Made by a program: the position numbers and the translations under genes | Part shown: piece by piece, positions 9,494 through 17,623 of the stretch | Layout: every line of letters starts with the position of its first letter | How positions within the stretch are numbered: the first letter of the stretch is position 1 | Assembly: GCF_030252185.1 (NCBI RefSeq) | Contig: NZ_CP126970.1 | Coordinates: 620,001 to 684,000, forward strand | Direction of reading: 5' to 3' | From: Corynebacterium suedekumii | GTDB taxonomy: Bacteria > Actinomycetota > Actinomycetes > Mycobacteriales > Mycobacteriaceae | Length of the DNA stretch: 64,000 bases | Notes under the pieces: generated by a model | Database searches by the model: none | The model's input: the letters and a program-made list of their open reading frames with translations, nothing else | Told to the model about the DNA's origin: nothing

Positions 9494-9955
9494 ATGAACC
9501 GGATCACCGCCCTGCTTCTCGACGTCGTCGCCATCGCCGTCTTCGCGTTCCTCGCCCGCGTCGCCCACCAGACCGACGAGATGCCGCTCACCGTCGGCGG
9601 CTGGGCCTCCACGCTGTGGCCCTTCCTCCTGGGCGTCGGTGCCGCCGCACTCATCGGGGCCGTCGCCCGCTGGGACGCTGCCCGCATCGCCCCCGCCGGT
9701 GTGGCCACCTGGGCGATCACCGCCGTCGTCGGCCTGGGCATCTGGTCGCTGCGCAACGGCGAGCTGCCCCACTGGTCCTTCATCCTCGTGGCCACCATCA
9801 TGTCCGGTCTGCTGCTGCTCGGCTGGCGCCTGATCGCGGGCCACCGGGGCCGCCGGGGTGGCCGGGGTGGCCGCGACCACCCGGGCCGGACGCACGAACG
9901 CCGCCGACCCCGGAGTGCGGGAGTCGGCGGCGTAGGTGACCGCGTCGGCGCTTAG
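9494..9955 (+). CDS. DUF3054-family small membrane protein
   Basis: A 153-residue protein with four hydrophobic helices (LLLDVVAIAVFAFLAR, TLWPFLLGVGAAALIGAV, VATWAITAVVGLGIWSL, FILVATIMSGLLLLGWRLI), matching the DUF3054 family of uncharacterised actinobacterial membrane proteins. The start is ATG at 9494, five bases after the YbhN-like gene, continuing the operon. The last 40 residues are Arg/Gly/His-rich and unlike the family core. They are encoded across a strong GC hairpin (9899-9932) and overlap the stop of a convergent small gene by four bases, so the tail may be a late addition at the edge of the exopolysaccharide locus. Confidence 0.75.
   Translation: MNRITALLLDVVAIAVFAFLARVAHQTDEMPLTVGGWASTLWPFLLGVGAAALIGAVARWDAARIAPAGVATWAITAVVGLGIWSLRNGELPHWSFILVATIMSGLLLLGWRLIAGHRGRRGGRGGRDHPGRTHERRRPRSAGVGGVGDRVGA
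9899..9932 (-). terminator. strong GC hairpin downstream of the 28-residue peptide gene
   Basis: A perfect 10-bp stem, CGCCGCCGAC/GTCGGCGGCG, encloses a further CCCG/CGGG stem with a GAGTG loop and one bulged base. It begins about 20 bases beyond the stop of the minus-strand peptide gene and also lies inside the 3' end of the DUF3054 gene. Only two T follow on the minus strand, so it is a weak intrinsic terminator or an RNA-stabilising hairpin. Confidence 0.55.
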
Positions 9956-10038
9956 CCGATCGAGTGGGTGATCTGGTTGATGATCATGACGACGAGGTTG
10001 ATGATGTCGCCGGAGAGGTCGAGTGCGAGGCTCAGCAT
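9952..10038 (-). CDS. 28-residue hydrophobic/amphipathic peptide
   Basis: An intact 28-codon reading frame beginning MLSLALDLSGDIINLV and ending NQITHSIG. Translation is supported by a strong TAGGAG six bases before the ATG and by a hairpin just after the stop. The sequence alternates Leu/Ile/Val with Asp, Asn and Ser at about 3-4 residue spacing, giving an amphipathic helix with almost no positive charge. In size and character it recalls the very small corynebacterial porin subunits (PorA/PorH type, 45-57 residues), which are envelope peptides O-mycoloylated on Ser, and phenol-soluble modulins; I recognise no direct homologue. It overlaps the DUF3054 stop by four bases tail-to-tail and lies 81 bases after the glycosidase gene on the same strand. 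Function unknown. Confidence 0.6.
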   Translation of the reverse strand: MLSLALDLSGDIINLVVMIINQITHSIG

Positions 10039-10119
10039 GGGGAGCTCCTATTCAGGCAGTGATGCCGTGGTCAACGTTGCAGTGTCATTAGGGTCTATCG
10101 GCGTACGGTAACAGAATCG

Positions 10120-11211
10120 TTACATCCCCGGGAAGTCGCAGGTGGGTGACGCCTCAGCGCCGGTGCCGGCCGCCAGCCGCCGGGCGATCTCCTTCGGCTC
10201 CCCCGGGGCATTCAGCAACCCGAAGTGGGATTCCGGATTGTCCTGCCCCAGATCGATGTCGTACATGGTGTAGAGGTAGGCCCGCCCGAGCCGGGGATCC
10301 TCGTCGATCAGCTCCAGGGCCTCGGCGATGAGATCCGCCTGCGCCGACTCCCCCACCCCGCGGTCACCGTCGGAGGGCGCGCCGATCTCCGTCACCCAGA
10401 TCTGCGTGTCCGTGTCACCGGCCTCATCCATGAGGGCCGTCATCTGCGCCATCTGGCCGAAGGCGTTCCAGTCCGAACCACCCGAGGGTCGTTCCGGGTA
10501 GGAGTAGGGGTGCATGCCGACCACCGTGAAGTACTCCTGCGCGCCCAGCTCGTAGAGCCGACGGAGGAAGTCCACCGGTGCGACCGAGGTGTTCTCCCGG
10601 TTCGTCGCCGGGGACAGGCCACCGGAGACGATCTCCGCCTCCGGATCGGCGGCCGCGATCCGCGGGCCGGCCGCGGCGAGCAGCTCGGCGAACGCGTCCG
10701 GGTCCGGGTCCGGCCAGAACCTCTCAAGGTTCGGTTCGTTCCAGATCTCGTAGGCGTGGACCCGGTCCGAGTAACGGCGGGCGACCTCGCCCGCGAAGTC
10801 CCCGTAGGCCTCGGCGGCGCCGCTGCCGATCTCCCCGAACCCGGTCACCCAGTCGGGGTGGGTGTGGATGAGCAGCAGCGGAGTCAGACCAGCGTCGAGC
10901 GCGATCTGCAGGCGCCCGTCCAGCGCCTCCCATTCATAGTCGCCCGGGCGTGGCTCGATGTCCTGCCACACGGCGGCGAGACGGATGTCCCGGGCACCCA
11001 GGTACACCTGCTCGTCGATCATGGCCCGGAACTCGTCCTCGCTCATCTCCTCCCAGTCCGCGGGGGCGGCGACCCCGAATCGGGCGCACACCGGCGGGCC
11101 GTCCTCACTGCTCCGCGTGAGCAGCACCGCGGCGAGCAGTCCACCGACGAGCACCGACACCAGAAACACCGCCCATCCGAATCGTCGCCGACCGCGTTTC
11201 CGGTCACGCAC
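10120..11211 (-). CDS. membrane-anchored glycoside hydrolase, clan GH-A (GH5/GH39-like)
   Basis: A 363-residue protein with a short basic N-terminus, one membrane anchor (FGWAVFLVSVLVGGLLAAVLL, residues 11-31) and an extracytoplasmic (beta/alpha)8 glycosidase domain. The putative acid/base Glu is in YEIWNEPNLERFW (about residue 158) and the nucleophile Glu in WVTEIGAPS (about residue 275). Both sit at the ends of predicted beta-strands, as in clan GH-A families such as GH39 and GH5. LLIHTHPDW and GMHPYSYP line the expected active site. The start is GTG at 11211, overlapping the upstream glycosyltransferase by 8 bases, so the two form one operon. A role in trimming or releasing the locus polysaccharide is inferred. 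Confidence 0.8.
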   Translation of the reverse strand: MRDRKRGRRRFGWAVFLVSVLVGGLLAAVLLTRSSEDGPPVCARFGVAAPADWEEMSEDEFRAMIDEQVYLGARDIRLAAVWQDIEPRPGDYEWEALDGRLQIALDAGLTPLLLIHTHPDWVTGFGEIGSGAAEAYGDFAGEVARRYSDRVHAYEIWNEPNLERFWPDPDPDAFAELLAAAGPRIAAADPEAEIVSGGLSPATNRENTSVAPVDFLRRLYELGAQEYFTVVGMHPYSYPERPSGGSDWNAFGQMAQMTALMDEAGDTDTQIWVTEIGAPSDGDRGVGESAQADLIAEALELIDEDPRLGRAYLYTMYDIDLGQDNPESHFGLLNAPGEPKEIARRLAAGTGAEASPTCDFPGM

Positions 11212-12319
11212 GGGTCAGGGCCTCCAGCATCCGCGGCAGCGTGGTGGTGAGATCATGGTCGCGCTCGGCGACCTGCCGGGCCCGGTCACGCAGCCGGGCG
11301 CGGCCGTCGGGATCGTGGATGAGCTCCCGCATCGCCTCGGCCAGGGCGTCGACGTCGCCGGGCGGGACGAGCCGGCCGGAGCCACCGGCCAGATACTCGG
11401 CGGTCCCGCCGTGACCGGTGCCCAGCACAGGCACCCCGGCCGCCATCGCCTCAAGCACACCGAGGGGCCCCGCCTCCGGGGAGGTCGACGCCGAGACGAT
11501 GAGATCCCAGCGGGGGAACACCTCCGCCGGGTCGGCGTGGCCGAGGAATCGGACCCGGCCGGCGAGATCCGGCTGAGCGGCGCGTCCGCGCAGCTGCCGT
11601 TCCCAGTCCTCGGATCCGGGGAAGGCGGTGCCGGCGATCTCCAGGTGCACCTCCGGCACCCGGGCGACCGCCTCCAGGAGCACGTCATGGCCCTTCCACG
11701 CCGCGAGGACGGCGAGGATGCCCACGACAGGCCGGGCCGGATCCGTGGTCGTGGCCCCGGTCGGGGTGGCAGGGATCCGGACCCCGTTGGGACGGGACTC
11801 GGCCCGGCGTACGAGCCGGCGGACGGAGGCGGCGGTGACCTCCGAGACCCCGACGGCCCGCGTGATCGCATGGGTTCCCAGCAGCGCCACCACCTTCTGC
11901 TTCGGCGAATGGATGGTGTCGTGGACGAGCCAGGTGACGGTGGGACGGCGGCGGCCGCTCCCCCGCAGCCAGGTGTGGCCGGGGAAGGCGAGTCCGACGG
12001 CCGGCAGGCCGAACGTGGAGTTGAGAATGACGGCATCGGCGTCCCGTGCGGCAATTCTCAGGATTCGGGCGGTGCGCCACCACGACACCGGCAGACCGGC
12101 GATGGCGGCCAGTCGCCCGAGCCGACCCCGGGAGCGTCCGAGCCGGGACAGCGGAACCGGGACGTGGTGGACGGCCGGGTCGACGATGTCGGGGAGATTT
12201 CCCTCCGGGCAGGCGAGGACGACCTCGTCGCCACCGGCCACTGCCACGGCGATGAGCTGTGCCAACACCTTCTCGGCGCCGGAGACGTCGGCTCCGGCAT
12301 TGACCGCCACGATCTTCAC
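11204..12319 (-). CDS. GT4-family glycosyltransferase of the exopolysaccharide locus
   Basis: A 371-residue GT-B glycosyltransferase. The N-terminal half has VKIVAVNAGADVSGAEKVLAQL, the glycine loop binding the acceptor side. The C-terminal half has VGILAVLAAWKGHDVLLEAV and the nucleotide-sugar signature STSPEAGPLGVLEAMAAGVPVLG, followed by GGTAEYLAGGSGRLVPPGD. The start is GTG at 12319, with AAGGGAG seven bases upstream; the open frame extends 58 codons further with no ribosome site and no conserved sequence. It is first in a two-gene minus-strand operon with the glycosidase. Specificity cannot be read from sequence. Confidence 0.85.
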   Translation of the reverse strand: MKIVAVNAGADVSGAEKVLAQLIAVAVAGGDEVVLACPEGNLPDIVDPAVHHVPVPLSRLGRSRGRLGRLAAIAGLPVSWWRTARILRIAARDADAVILNSTFGLPAVGLAFPGHTWLRGSGRRRPTVTWLVHDTIHSPKQKVVALLGTHAITRAVGVSEVTAASVRRLVRRAESRPNGVRIPATPTGATTTDPARPVVGILAVLAAWKGHDVLLEAVARVPEVHLEIAGTAFPGSEDWERQLRGRAAQPDLAGRVRFLGHADPAEVFPRWDLIVSASTSPEAGPLGVLEAMAAGVPVLGTGHGGTAEYLAGGSGRLVPPGDVDALAEAMRELIHDPDGRARLRDRARQVAERDHDLTTTLPRMLEALTRA

Positions 12320-12453
12320 CGGCCTGGCTCCCTTCCTCGGACAGCCCCGCCCGCCCGGGCTCCTGGCGGCGGCCGGCGGGGAGGAATAGATCTTCCACAC
12401 CCTACCTGGGCGGGATCGGCATGAGGACCGGGAGGCACACATATGCGTATAAC

Positions 12454-12481
12454 AGGTTACCTTTAGTTTTCTTGTACTCAA
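12454..12481 (-). promoter_or_regulatory. putative sigma-70-type promoter of the GT4-glycosidase operon
   Basis: Reading the minus strand, TTGAGT and TAACCT are separated by 16 bases, close to TTGACA/TATAAT. The -10 lies about 135 bases upstream of the GTG at 12319. Confidence 0.45.
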
Positions 12482-12562
12482 AAACATGCGCATTCTAACC
12501 CAGGGCGCACTTCCCGAGCATTGCGTTAAGGCTGGTAACAGCCGTTTTTGATGCCATTCACG

Positions 12563-12583
12563 ATAACAACGCCTGAGTGTTAT
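12563..12583. promoter_or_regulatory. inverted repeat ATAACA-N9-TGTTAT
   Basis: A 6-bp dyad with a 9-base spacer lies 19-39 bases upstream of the -35 element of the plus promoter and between the two divergent promoters, so one regulator could act on both operons. The motif does not match a corynebacterial regulator I can name. Confidence 0.35.
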
Positions 12584-12601
12584 TCATTCATATATTCGCG
12601 C

Positions 12602-12630
12602 TTGCAAGTTGTTTCGCGGACGGGCATAGT
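12602..12630 (+). promoter_or_regulatory. putative promoter of the phosphoglycosyltransferase operon
   Basis: TTGCAA and CATAGT are spaced by 17 bases, an acceptable -35/-10 pair, about 118 bases upstream of the ATG at 12748. The resulting leader would be roughly 110 bases. Confidence 0.45.
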
Positions 12631-12747
12631 CGGTTCGTCAAGACAAGTAGATCCGGAAGAGCTCGGACGCCTGATCGACCCACCGGGCCCAGCGGGGCGC
12701 ACTGCGGTGGTGCCGGTCCAGACGACCGGAGCAAGAAAGGCACCACA

Positions 12748-14223
12748 ATGAAGAAGCTGCTCACTCGGCCTGATCTCCCCACCACCGGAGACCACGGCGC
12801 AGAGCCAGCTGACTCTCCCGCCGACGCCAACACCGTCGCGCACACCCCCACTTCCCCCACCGTCCCCGGACAGGGCAGCCACCGCTCGATGTGGATGCGG
12901 CTGCACTCCTACGTGGCGGAGCCGTGGCAGCGCCTCGCCGACCTCACGGTCATCGCCCTGGTGTGCGCGGTGTCCGGCCTGCCGTACCCGATCCTCACCG
13001 CCCTGGCTGTGGGCATCGCCTTCTCGGTGTTCCCGCACATCTACCGTTTCCGGCTGGGCATCTCCTCCCTGGACGAGCTTCCCCGCCGCCTGGTCGCCGC
13101 GGCCGCCATCGCCACCATCGCGGTCTCGCTCATCAACCCGGGCCCGGAGTCCGGCGACATCCTCACCTTCGCCGCCCTCATGGCGGTGTCCCTCGGGGCC
13201 GTGCGCATCGTCGGCACCGTCGTCCAGCGCTGGATCCGCCGGCGTCGCCCGGAGCTGCTCAAGCGCACCCTCATCCTCGGCTCCTGTGACCTGGGCCGGG
13301 ATCTGGGCACGACGCTGCGGGAGAACCCGGAGTACGGCCTGCGCCCGCTCGCCATCGTCGACCGGGCCTCCGCTCTGTCGCCGGACGTCCCCAGCATCGC
13401 CGTCGACGTCCTCGACTCCGACTTCCCCAAGCTGCTGCAGCAGCACCAGGCCGAGACGGTCATCATCGCGTTCTCGGACTACAACGAAGAGCAGCTGGTC
13501 TCCACCCTCCGGGCCTGCGTCCGCGAGGAGTCCGATCTCTACATCATCCCCCGCCTGCACCAGGTGCATGACCGGGATGAGCTCACCGAGTCCATCGGCG
13601 CCGTCCCGCTGCGCCGGATCAACCGCTCCGCCCACCGCAGTCTCGCGTGGCAGCTCAAGCGCCCCTTCGACATCGTCGTCTCCCTGCTGGCGATGATCCC
13701 GCTCGCGCCGGTCATGGCGGTCCTCGCACTACTGGTGAAGCTGGACAACCCGTCCGCCCCCGTCCTGTTCCGGCAGACCCGCATCGGCCTCGACGGCAAA
13801 CCCTTCGAGCTGCTGAAGTTCCGCAGCATGTCGCCGGCCACGCCGAATGAGGGCGACACCCGGTGGAGCATCGCCGGCGACCAGCGGATCAGTAGGCTCG
13901 GTCGCATCATGCGACGATTCTCCCTCGACGAGTTCCCCCAGATCCTCAACGTCATCCGCGGCGACATGGCGCTGGTCGGGCCCCGACCGGAGCGCCCGAA
14001 GTTCGTCGAGCTCTTCGGCGAGGAGTACGCCGGCTACCACGCCCGCCACCGTGTCCCGGTGGGGCTGACCGGCTGGGCCGCCATCAACGGCCTGCGGGGG
14101 GACACCTCCATCGCCGACCGGGTCCTCTACGACAACGACTACATCGAGAACTGGTCTCCCTGGCTGGACCTGAAGATCCTCGTCCTCACCTTCCGCGCCG
14201 TCGTCGGCGGCACCGGCGCATGA
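12748..14223 (+). CDS. polyprenyl-phosphate sugar phosphotransferase (WcaJ/CpsE type), initiating enzyme
   Basis: A 491-residue membrane protein that transfers a sugar-1-phosphate from a nucleotide sugar to undecaprenyl/decaprenyl phosphate, the first step of a repeat-unit polymer. It has four N-terminal helices (about residues 65-155), a CoA-binding-like domain (TLILGSCDLGRDLG near 175), and a C-terminal bacterial sugar transferase domain from KRPFDIVVSLLAMIPLAP, with VLFRQTRIGLDGKPFELLKFRSM, the catalytic Asp-Glu dyad in RFSLDEFPQILNVIRGDM, and LVGPRPERP. The ATG at 12748 has AAAGG eight bases upstream. It overlaps the next gene by four bases (ATGA). It marks this region as a lipid-linked repeat-unit locus. 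Confidence 0.92.
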   Translation: MKKLLTRPDLPTTGDHGAEPADSPADANTVAHTPTSPTVPGQGSHRSMWMRLHSYVAEPWQRLADLTVIALVCAVSGLPYPILTALAVGIAFSVFPHIYRFRLGISSLDELPRRLVAAAAIATIAVSLINPGPESGDILTFAALMAVSLGAVRIVGTVVQRWIRRRRPELLKRTLILGSCDLGRDLGTTLRENPEYGLRPLAIVDRASALSPDVPSIAVDVLDSDFPKLLQQHQAETVIIAFSDYNEEQLVSTLRACVREESDLYIIPRLHQVHDRDELTESIGAVPLRRINRSAHRSLAWQLKRPFDIVVSLLAMIPLAPVMAVLALLVKLDNPSAPVLFRQTRIGLDGKPFELLKFRSMSPATPNEGDTRWSIAGDQRISRLGRIMRRFSLDEFPQILNVIRGDMALVGPRPERPKFVELFGEEYAGYHARHRVPVGLTGWAAINGLRGDTSIADRVLYDNDYIENWSPWLDLKILVLTFRAVVGGTGA

Positions 14224-15260
14224 CCCGCCGCCTCGTTTTCGGGGCCCTGGCGCTGCGCCCCAACGGCAGCGGGGTCCAGACCTACCAGCGGGAGCTGGTC
14301 CGTGAGGTCGCCGCCCTCGCCGACGCCCGTGACCTCAGCCTGTCGGCGGTGGTGCAGGAGGACGCGACCACGGAACTGCCCGACACCGTCACCCCGGTCA
14401 CCCGTCCGGTGGCCTCCGGCGTGCGCCGCGCCCTCGAGGGCCTGCGCCCGGTCGAGGCCGACATCTTCCACGGCCTCGACGTCGACCTGCCGCTGCGGCA
14501 GCGCTCGGCCACGGTGAGCACGGTCCACGACATGTCCGTCTTCGACACCCCCTGGGCCATGTCCCGCCTGCGAGCCGTGGGCGAGCAGCAGCTGCTGCGA
14601 TCCTCCCTGCGGCGCGCCGATGCACTCATCGCGGTCTCGGAGTTCACGGCGGAGCGGATCCAGGCCTTGACCGGCCGGACCGCCACCGTCACCCCCCTGG
14701 CACCGGCACCGTGGGCCCGGATCCCCGCCGAGGAGGAGGTGACGCAGGTCCGGGAGAAGTACCGGCTGCCGGAGCGTTTCGTCCTGCAGCTGGGGACACT
14801 GGAACCGCGGAAGCGGCCGGACATCGTCAATGATGCCCTCAGCCGTCTCGGCGTGCCCCTCGTCCTGGCCGGCGGGAACACCGACAGCCCGCACCGCCCG
14901 GCGGGCTCGATCGGTCTCGGATACATCGACCTGGCGGACATCCCGGCGCTCTACCGGGCGGCGACGGTCGTCGCCTACGCGTCCTCCTACGAGGGGTTCG
15001 GCCTGCCCCCGGTGGAGGCCATGGCCTGCGGCGCGGTCGTCGTGGCCAGCGCCGTCGGCGGCATTCCCGAGGCCGTCGGTGACGGCGCGGTGGTCGTCGG
15101 CGGGCTCAATCCGGACCGCTGGCGTGAGGCGCTGTCCCCGGCGCTTGACGACGCCGCCTTCCGCACCGACCTGCGCACCCGCGCCGTCGAGCAGGTGGCC
15201 AGCCTGACGTGGGCGAACACCGCCGCAGCCACGATGGCCGTCTACGACACCCTGCGCTGA
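14220..15260 (+). CDS. GT4-family glycosyltransferase
   Basis: A 346-residue GT-B glycosyltransferase. Landmarks are LRPNGSGVQTYQRELVREV near residue 13, STVHDMSVFDTPW near 100, FVLQLGTLEPRKRPDIVNDAL near 182, and the donor-binding signature YASSYEGFGLPPVEAMACGAVVV near 255, then GGIPEAV. These are typical of mannosyl- or rhamnosyl-type GT4 enzymes of capsule loci. Its ATG overlaps the stop of the phosphoglycosyltransferase gene, so it is translationally coupled and probably adds the second sugar. The convergent neighbour ends only one base beyond its stop. Confidence 0.88.
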   Translation: MTRRLVFGALALRPNGSGVQTYQRELVREVAALADARDLSLSAVVQEDATTELPDTVTPVTRPVASGVRRALEGLRPVEADIFHGLDVDLPLRQRSATVSTVHDMSVFDTPWAMSRLRAVGEQQLLRSSLRRADALIAVSEFTAERIQALTGRTATVTPLAPAPWARIPAEEEVTQVREKYRLPERFVLQLGTLEPRKRPDIVNDALSRLGVPLVLAGGNTDSPHRPAGSIGLGYIDLADIPALYRAATVVAYASSYEGFGLPPVEAMACGAVVVASAVGGIPEAVGDGAVVVGGLNPDRWREALSPALDDAAFRTDLRTRAVEQVASLTWANTAAATMAVYDTLR

Positions 15261-15261
15261 G

Positions 15262-16371
15262 CTACAGCACCTGCGCCACGACGTCGGCCATCCGACGCCG
15301 GAAGTTGGCGGGTGAGAAGTCCGCGGCCCACTCCTGCAGCCGGTCGGTACGGAACCTCGCGTCATCGAAGTCCCGCATCGCCTCGGCGAACCCGGCGACG
15401 ATCTCCGCGTCCGTCTCGCCGTGGACGTGGACGCCGGTGTCACCCGGCCGGACGGTGTCCACCGCCCCGCCCCGACCCAGGGCGATGACCGGGGTGCCGC
15501 AGGCCATGGCCTCGACGGGCACGATGCCGAAGTCCTCCTCGCCGGGCATGAGCAGGGCGCGTGCCCCGCGCATGAGGTCGCGCATCTGCTCCCCCGGCGC
15601 CCGGCCGGTGAACTCCACGCCCGGGCCCGCGACGGCGCGGGCGGCCGCCATGTCCCGGCCGTCACCCACGACGATGAGCCGGACCCCGGCACGGACGGCG
15701 GCCTCGACCGCCAACGGCACCTTCTTGTACGGGACCAGGCGACCCACGGCGACGAAGTAGTCGCCCTTGGGCACGGCCGGGTCCGGGGTGAAGTAGCTCG
15801 TGTCCACCGGCGGGTGGACCACCTGGGCCTCGCGGTCCCACCAGTTCTCGATGCGGGCCTTCACCGCCGTGGAGTTGGCTACGACGGAGGTGACCTCCGG
15901 GGCCCAGCGGCGCTCGTTGCGGCGGGCCCAGGTGGACAGGGCGGTGAGGGCGGCGGACTTGACCCGGTTGTCGGCCTCACCGCGGCGGAACTGCGGATCC
16001 CACGCCCACCGGGCGGGGGAATGGACGTAGGCCACGGAGGGAACGTCCACGGCGCCCACCGCAGCGAGGGCGAAGGCGTGGTGGGAGACCACGAGGGCGT
16101 CGATAAGCGAGGAGTCCAGTGACGCATGCTGCAGGGCCCATGGCACCAGTGGCATGAGCGGGGCGTGACCGCGCTGCCCGAGCGCGTCGTAGAGGCGCTG
16201 GACGGGGCTGGTGTGGACGCGGCCGGTGATGCCCGGCGGGATGCCCTCCTCCCGGGCGAAGGGCACGTGGACGGTGGAGCCCGGCCAGGTCCGGGCGAGC
16301 TGCTCGACGACGTGCTCACTGCCGGCGACGTCGGTCAGGCGCTCATGCGCGATCGCCACTCGTGGCTGCAT
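15262..16371 (-). CDS. GT4-family glycosyltransferase
   Basis: A 369-residue GT-B glycosyltransferase opening with VAIAHERLTDVAGSEHVVEQLA, the form seen in WbaZ/MtfB-like mannosyltransferases. VHSPARWAWDP lies near residue 127, DYFVAVGRLVPYKKVPLAVEA near 215, and the donor signature PGEEDFGIVPVEAMACGTPVIALG near 290. The ATG at 16371 has GGAGGAG four bases upstream and overlaps the co-polymerase gene by 29 bases, so it is the last gene of the long minus-strand operon 23551-15262. Sugar specificity is not determinable. Confidence 0.87.
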   Translation of the reverse strand: MQPRVAIAHERLTDVAGSEHVVEQLARTWPGSTVHVPFAREEGIPPGITGRVHTSPVQRLYDALGQRGHAPLMPLVPWALQHASLDSSLIDALVVSHHAFALAAVGAVDVPSVAYVHSPARWAWDPQFRRGEADNRVKSAALTALSTWARRNERRWAPEVTSVVANSTAVKARIENWWDREAQVVHPPVDTSYFTPDPAVPKGDYFVAVGRLVPYKKVPLAVEAAVRAGVRLIVVGDGRDMAAARAVAGPGVEFTGRAPGEQMRDLMRGARALLMPGEEDFGIVPVEAMACGTPVIALGRGGAVDTVRPGDTGVHVHGETDAEIVAGFAEAMRDFDDARFRTDRLQEWAADFSPANFRRRMADVVAQVL

Positions 16372-17545
16372 GGAACTCCTCCTCTTCCGTCGGTCGCGGG
16401 TGGTCCCGCCTCTTGCGGCGCATGACCAGGATCGTGGGGATGTCACTCTCCACGAGGCGCTCCACCGCGTCGGTGGCCATCTCCGCGGACCGGTCACCCT
16501 GGTCGATGACCACGATGCCGAGGTTGATGGCGTCCGGCGGGATCTCCCGCCACCACTTCGCGTCGAAGTCGGCGAGCTGGACCCGGTCCGGATCGTGGTC
16601 GCCGAACTCCTGGTGCGGATCGACCTCGCCGAGGATGATGACGGTGCCGCACTGCGACAGCACGCCCACCACCCGGGACTCGGTCAGGGGCGGCAGGCCG
16701 CCGTCGACGGCCTCCGCGATCTCGCTCTCCACCCCGAAGCGGCGACTGGTGACCCGCAGCCACAGGGCATCCGCCCGCCGCTTGCGCATCAGCCCCCAGA
16801 TGGTCAGCGGGATCTGCAGCAGCAGGAACGTGGCCAGGCCGACGACGAGGCTGGTCGGAGCGATCTTCGGCCATGCCACCTCCCCGCCGTTGTTGTTCTG
16901 GGCGAACACGACCGGCTGCACCACCTGTGTGGCCTCGCCGTCACTCTCCCGGATCTGGTCGATCTGGCTCTGCAGACCGGACACGTCGGCGTAGGGGTCC
17001 GAGGCGAAGCGCTCCGCCATCTCCGTCTCCAGATCACGGATCTGCCGGGCCTGCCCCTCCGCGAGGACGCGGGAGGACTCGAGGTTGAGGTAGTCGCTGC
17101 GGTTCTTCATCGACTCGACCACGGCATCCGTGACCCGCTGCGCGTTCTCCGGGCTCTCCGCCCGGATCCGGACGTTGATCACGCCCGGCACCGAGGTCTT
17201 CTGGGTGGCCACCGTGTACTCGTCGATGCCGGTGGCTTCCCGGACGGAGTTCTGGGTGCCCTGGTCCTGGACGATGGAGGCGTAAAGTAGGCCGATGATG
17301 TCCCGGGACTCCAAGTCGAGGCTGCTGTCCATCGGGGAACCCACGGACACCTCGGTGTTGACCTCGTACTGCGGATCCACGCCCAGCAGAACACCGGCGG
17401 TCACCGCGCTCGCGAGGACCGCGCCGCCGAGGGCGAGGGGTGCTGTCCGGAGAAATGAACGGACAATGAGTCCTATGTCCAGCGGTGCGGACGCAACGTC
17501 CGCACCTGCGGACGTACGAGACTCCCCGGGGTTGTGTTCTGACAT
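16343..17545 (-). CDS. Wzz-type polysaccharide co-polymerase without kinase domain
   Basis: A 400-residue protein with two membrane helices (about residues 35-55, APLALGGAVLASAVTAGVLLG, and 215-235, LVVGLATFLLLQIPLTIWGLM) flanking an extracytoplasmic coiled-coil-containing loop (LAEGQARQIRDLETEMAERF). This is the Wzz layout that sets chain length. After the second helix, about 160 cytoplasmic residues form an alpha/beta domain (SRVVGVLSQCGTVIILGEV, then LGIVVIDQGDRSAEMATDAVERL) placed where a BY-kinase would lie. It has no Walker A Lys-Ser/Thr and no Tyr-rich tail, so it should not phosphorylate. The ATG at 17545 has AGGAG nine bases upstream; a GTG at 17569 is possible. Confidence 0.8.
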   Translation of the reverse strand: MSEHNPGESRTSAGADVASAPLDIGLIVRSFLRTAPLALGGAVLASAVTAGVLLGVDPQYEVNTEVSVGSPMDSSLDLESRDIIGLLYASIVQDQGTQNSVREATGIDEYTVATQKTSVPGVINVRIRAESPENAQRVTDAVVESMKNRSDYLNLESSRVLAEGQARQIRDLETEMAERFASDPYADVSGLQSQIDQIRESDGEATQVVQPVVFAQNNNGGEVAWPKIAPTSLVVGLATFLLLQIPLTIWGLMRKRRADALWLRVTSRRFGVESEIAEAVDGGLPPLTESRVVGVLSQCGTVIILGEVDPHQEFGDHDPDRVQLADFDAKWWREIPPDAINLGIVVIDQGDRSAEMATDAVERLVESDIPTILVMRRKRRDHPRPTEEEEFHAATSGDRA

Positions 17546-17623
17546 GTTGTTGCTCTCCTGAACGCTCACGGCCGATCACGGCCCCGTATATCGATACAAA
17601 GTTACTACAGGCTCACCTGTGGG

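Larger units (their letters stand above)
12320..12747. other. divergent intergenic region of the exopolysaccharide locus
   Basis: A 428-bp region between two divergent operons. It is markedly AT-richer around 12440-12630 than its flanks. It holds a minus promoter (12454-12481), an inverted repeat (12563-12583) and a plus promoter (12602-12630). Short open frames here (for example 12548-12751) have no ribosome site or conserved features, so no gene is called. Confidence 0.6.
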
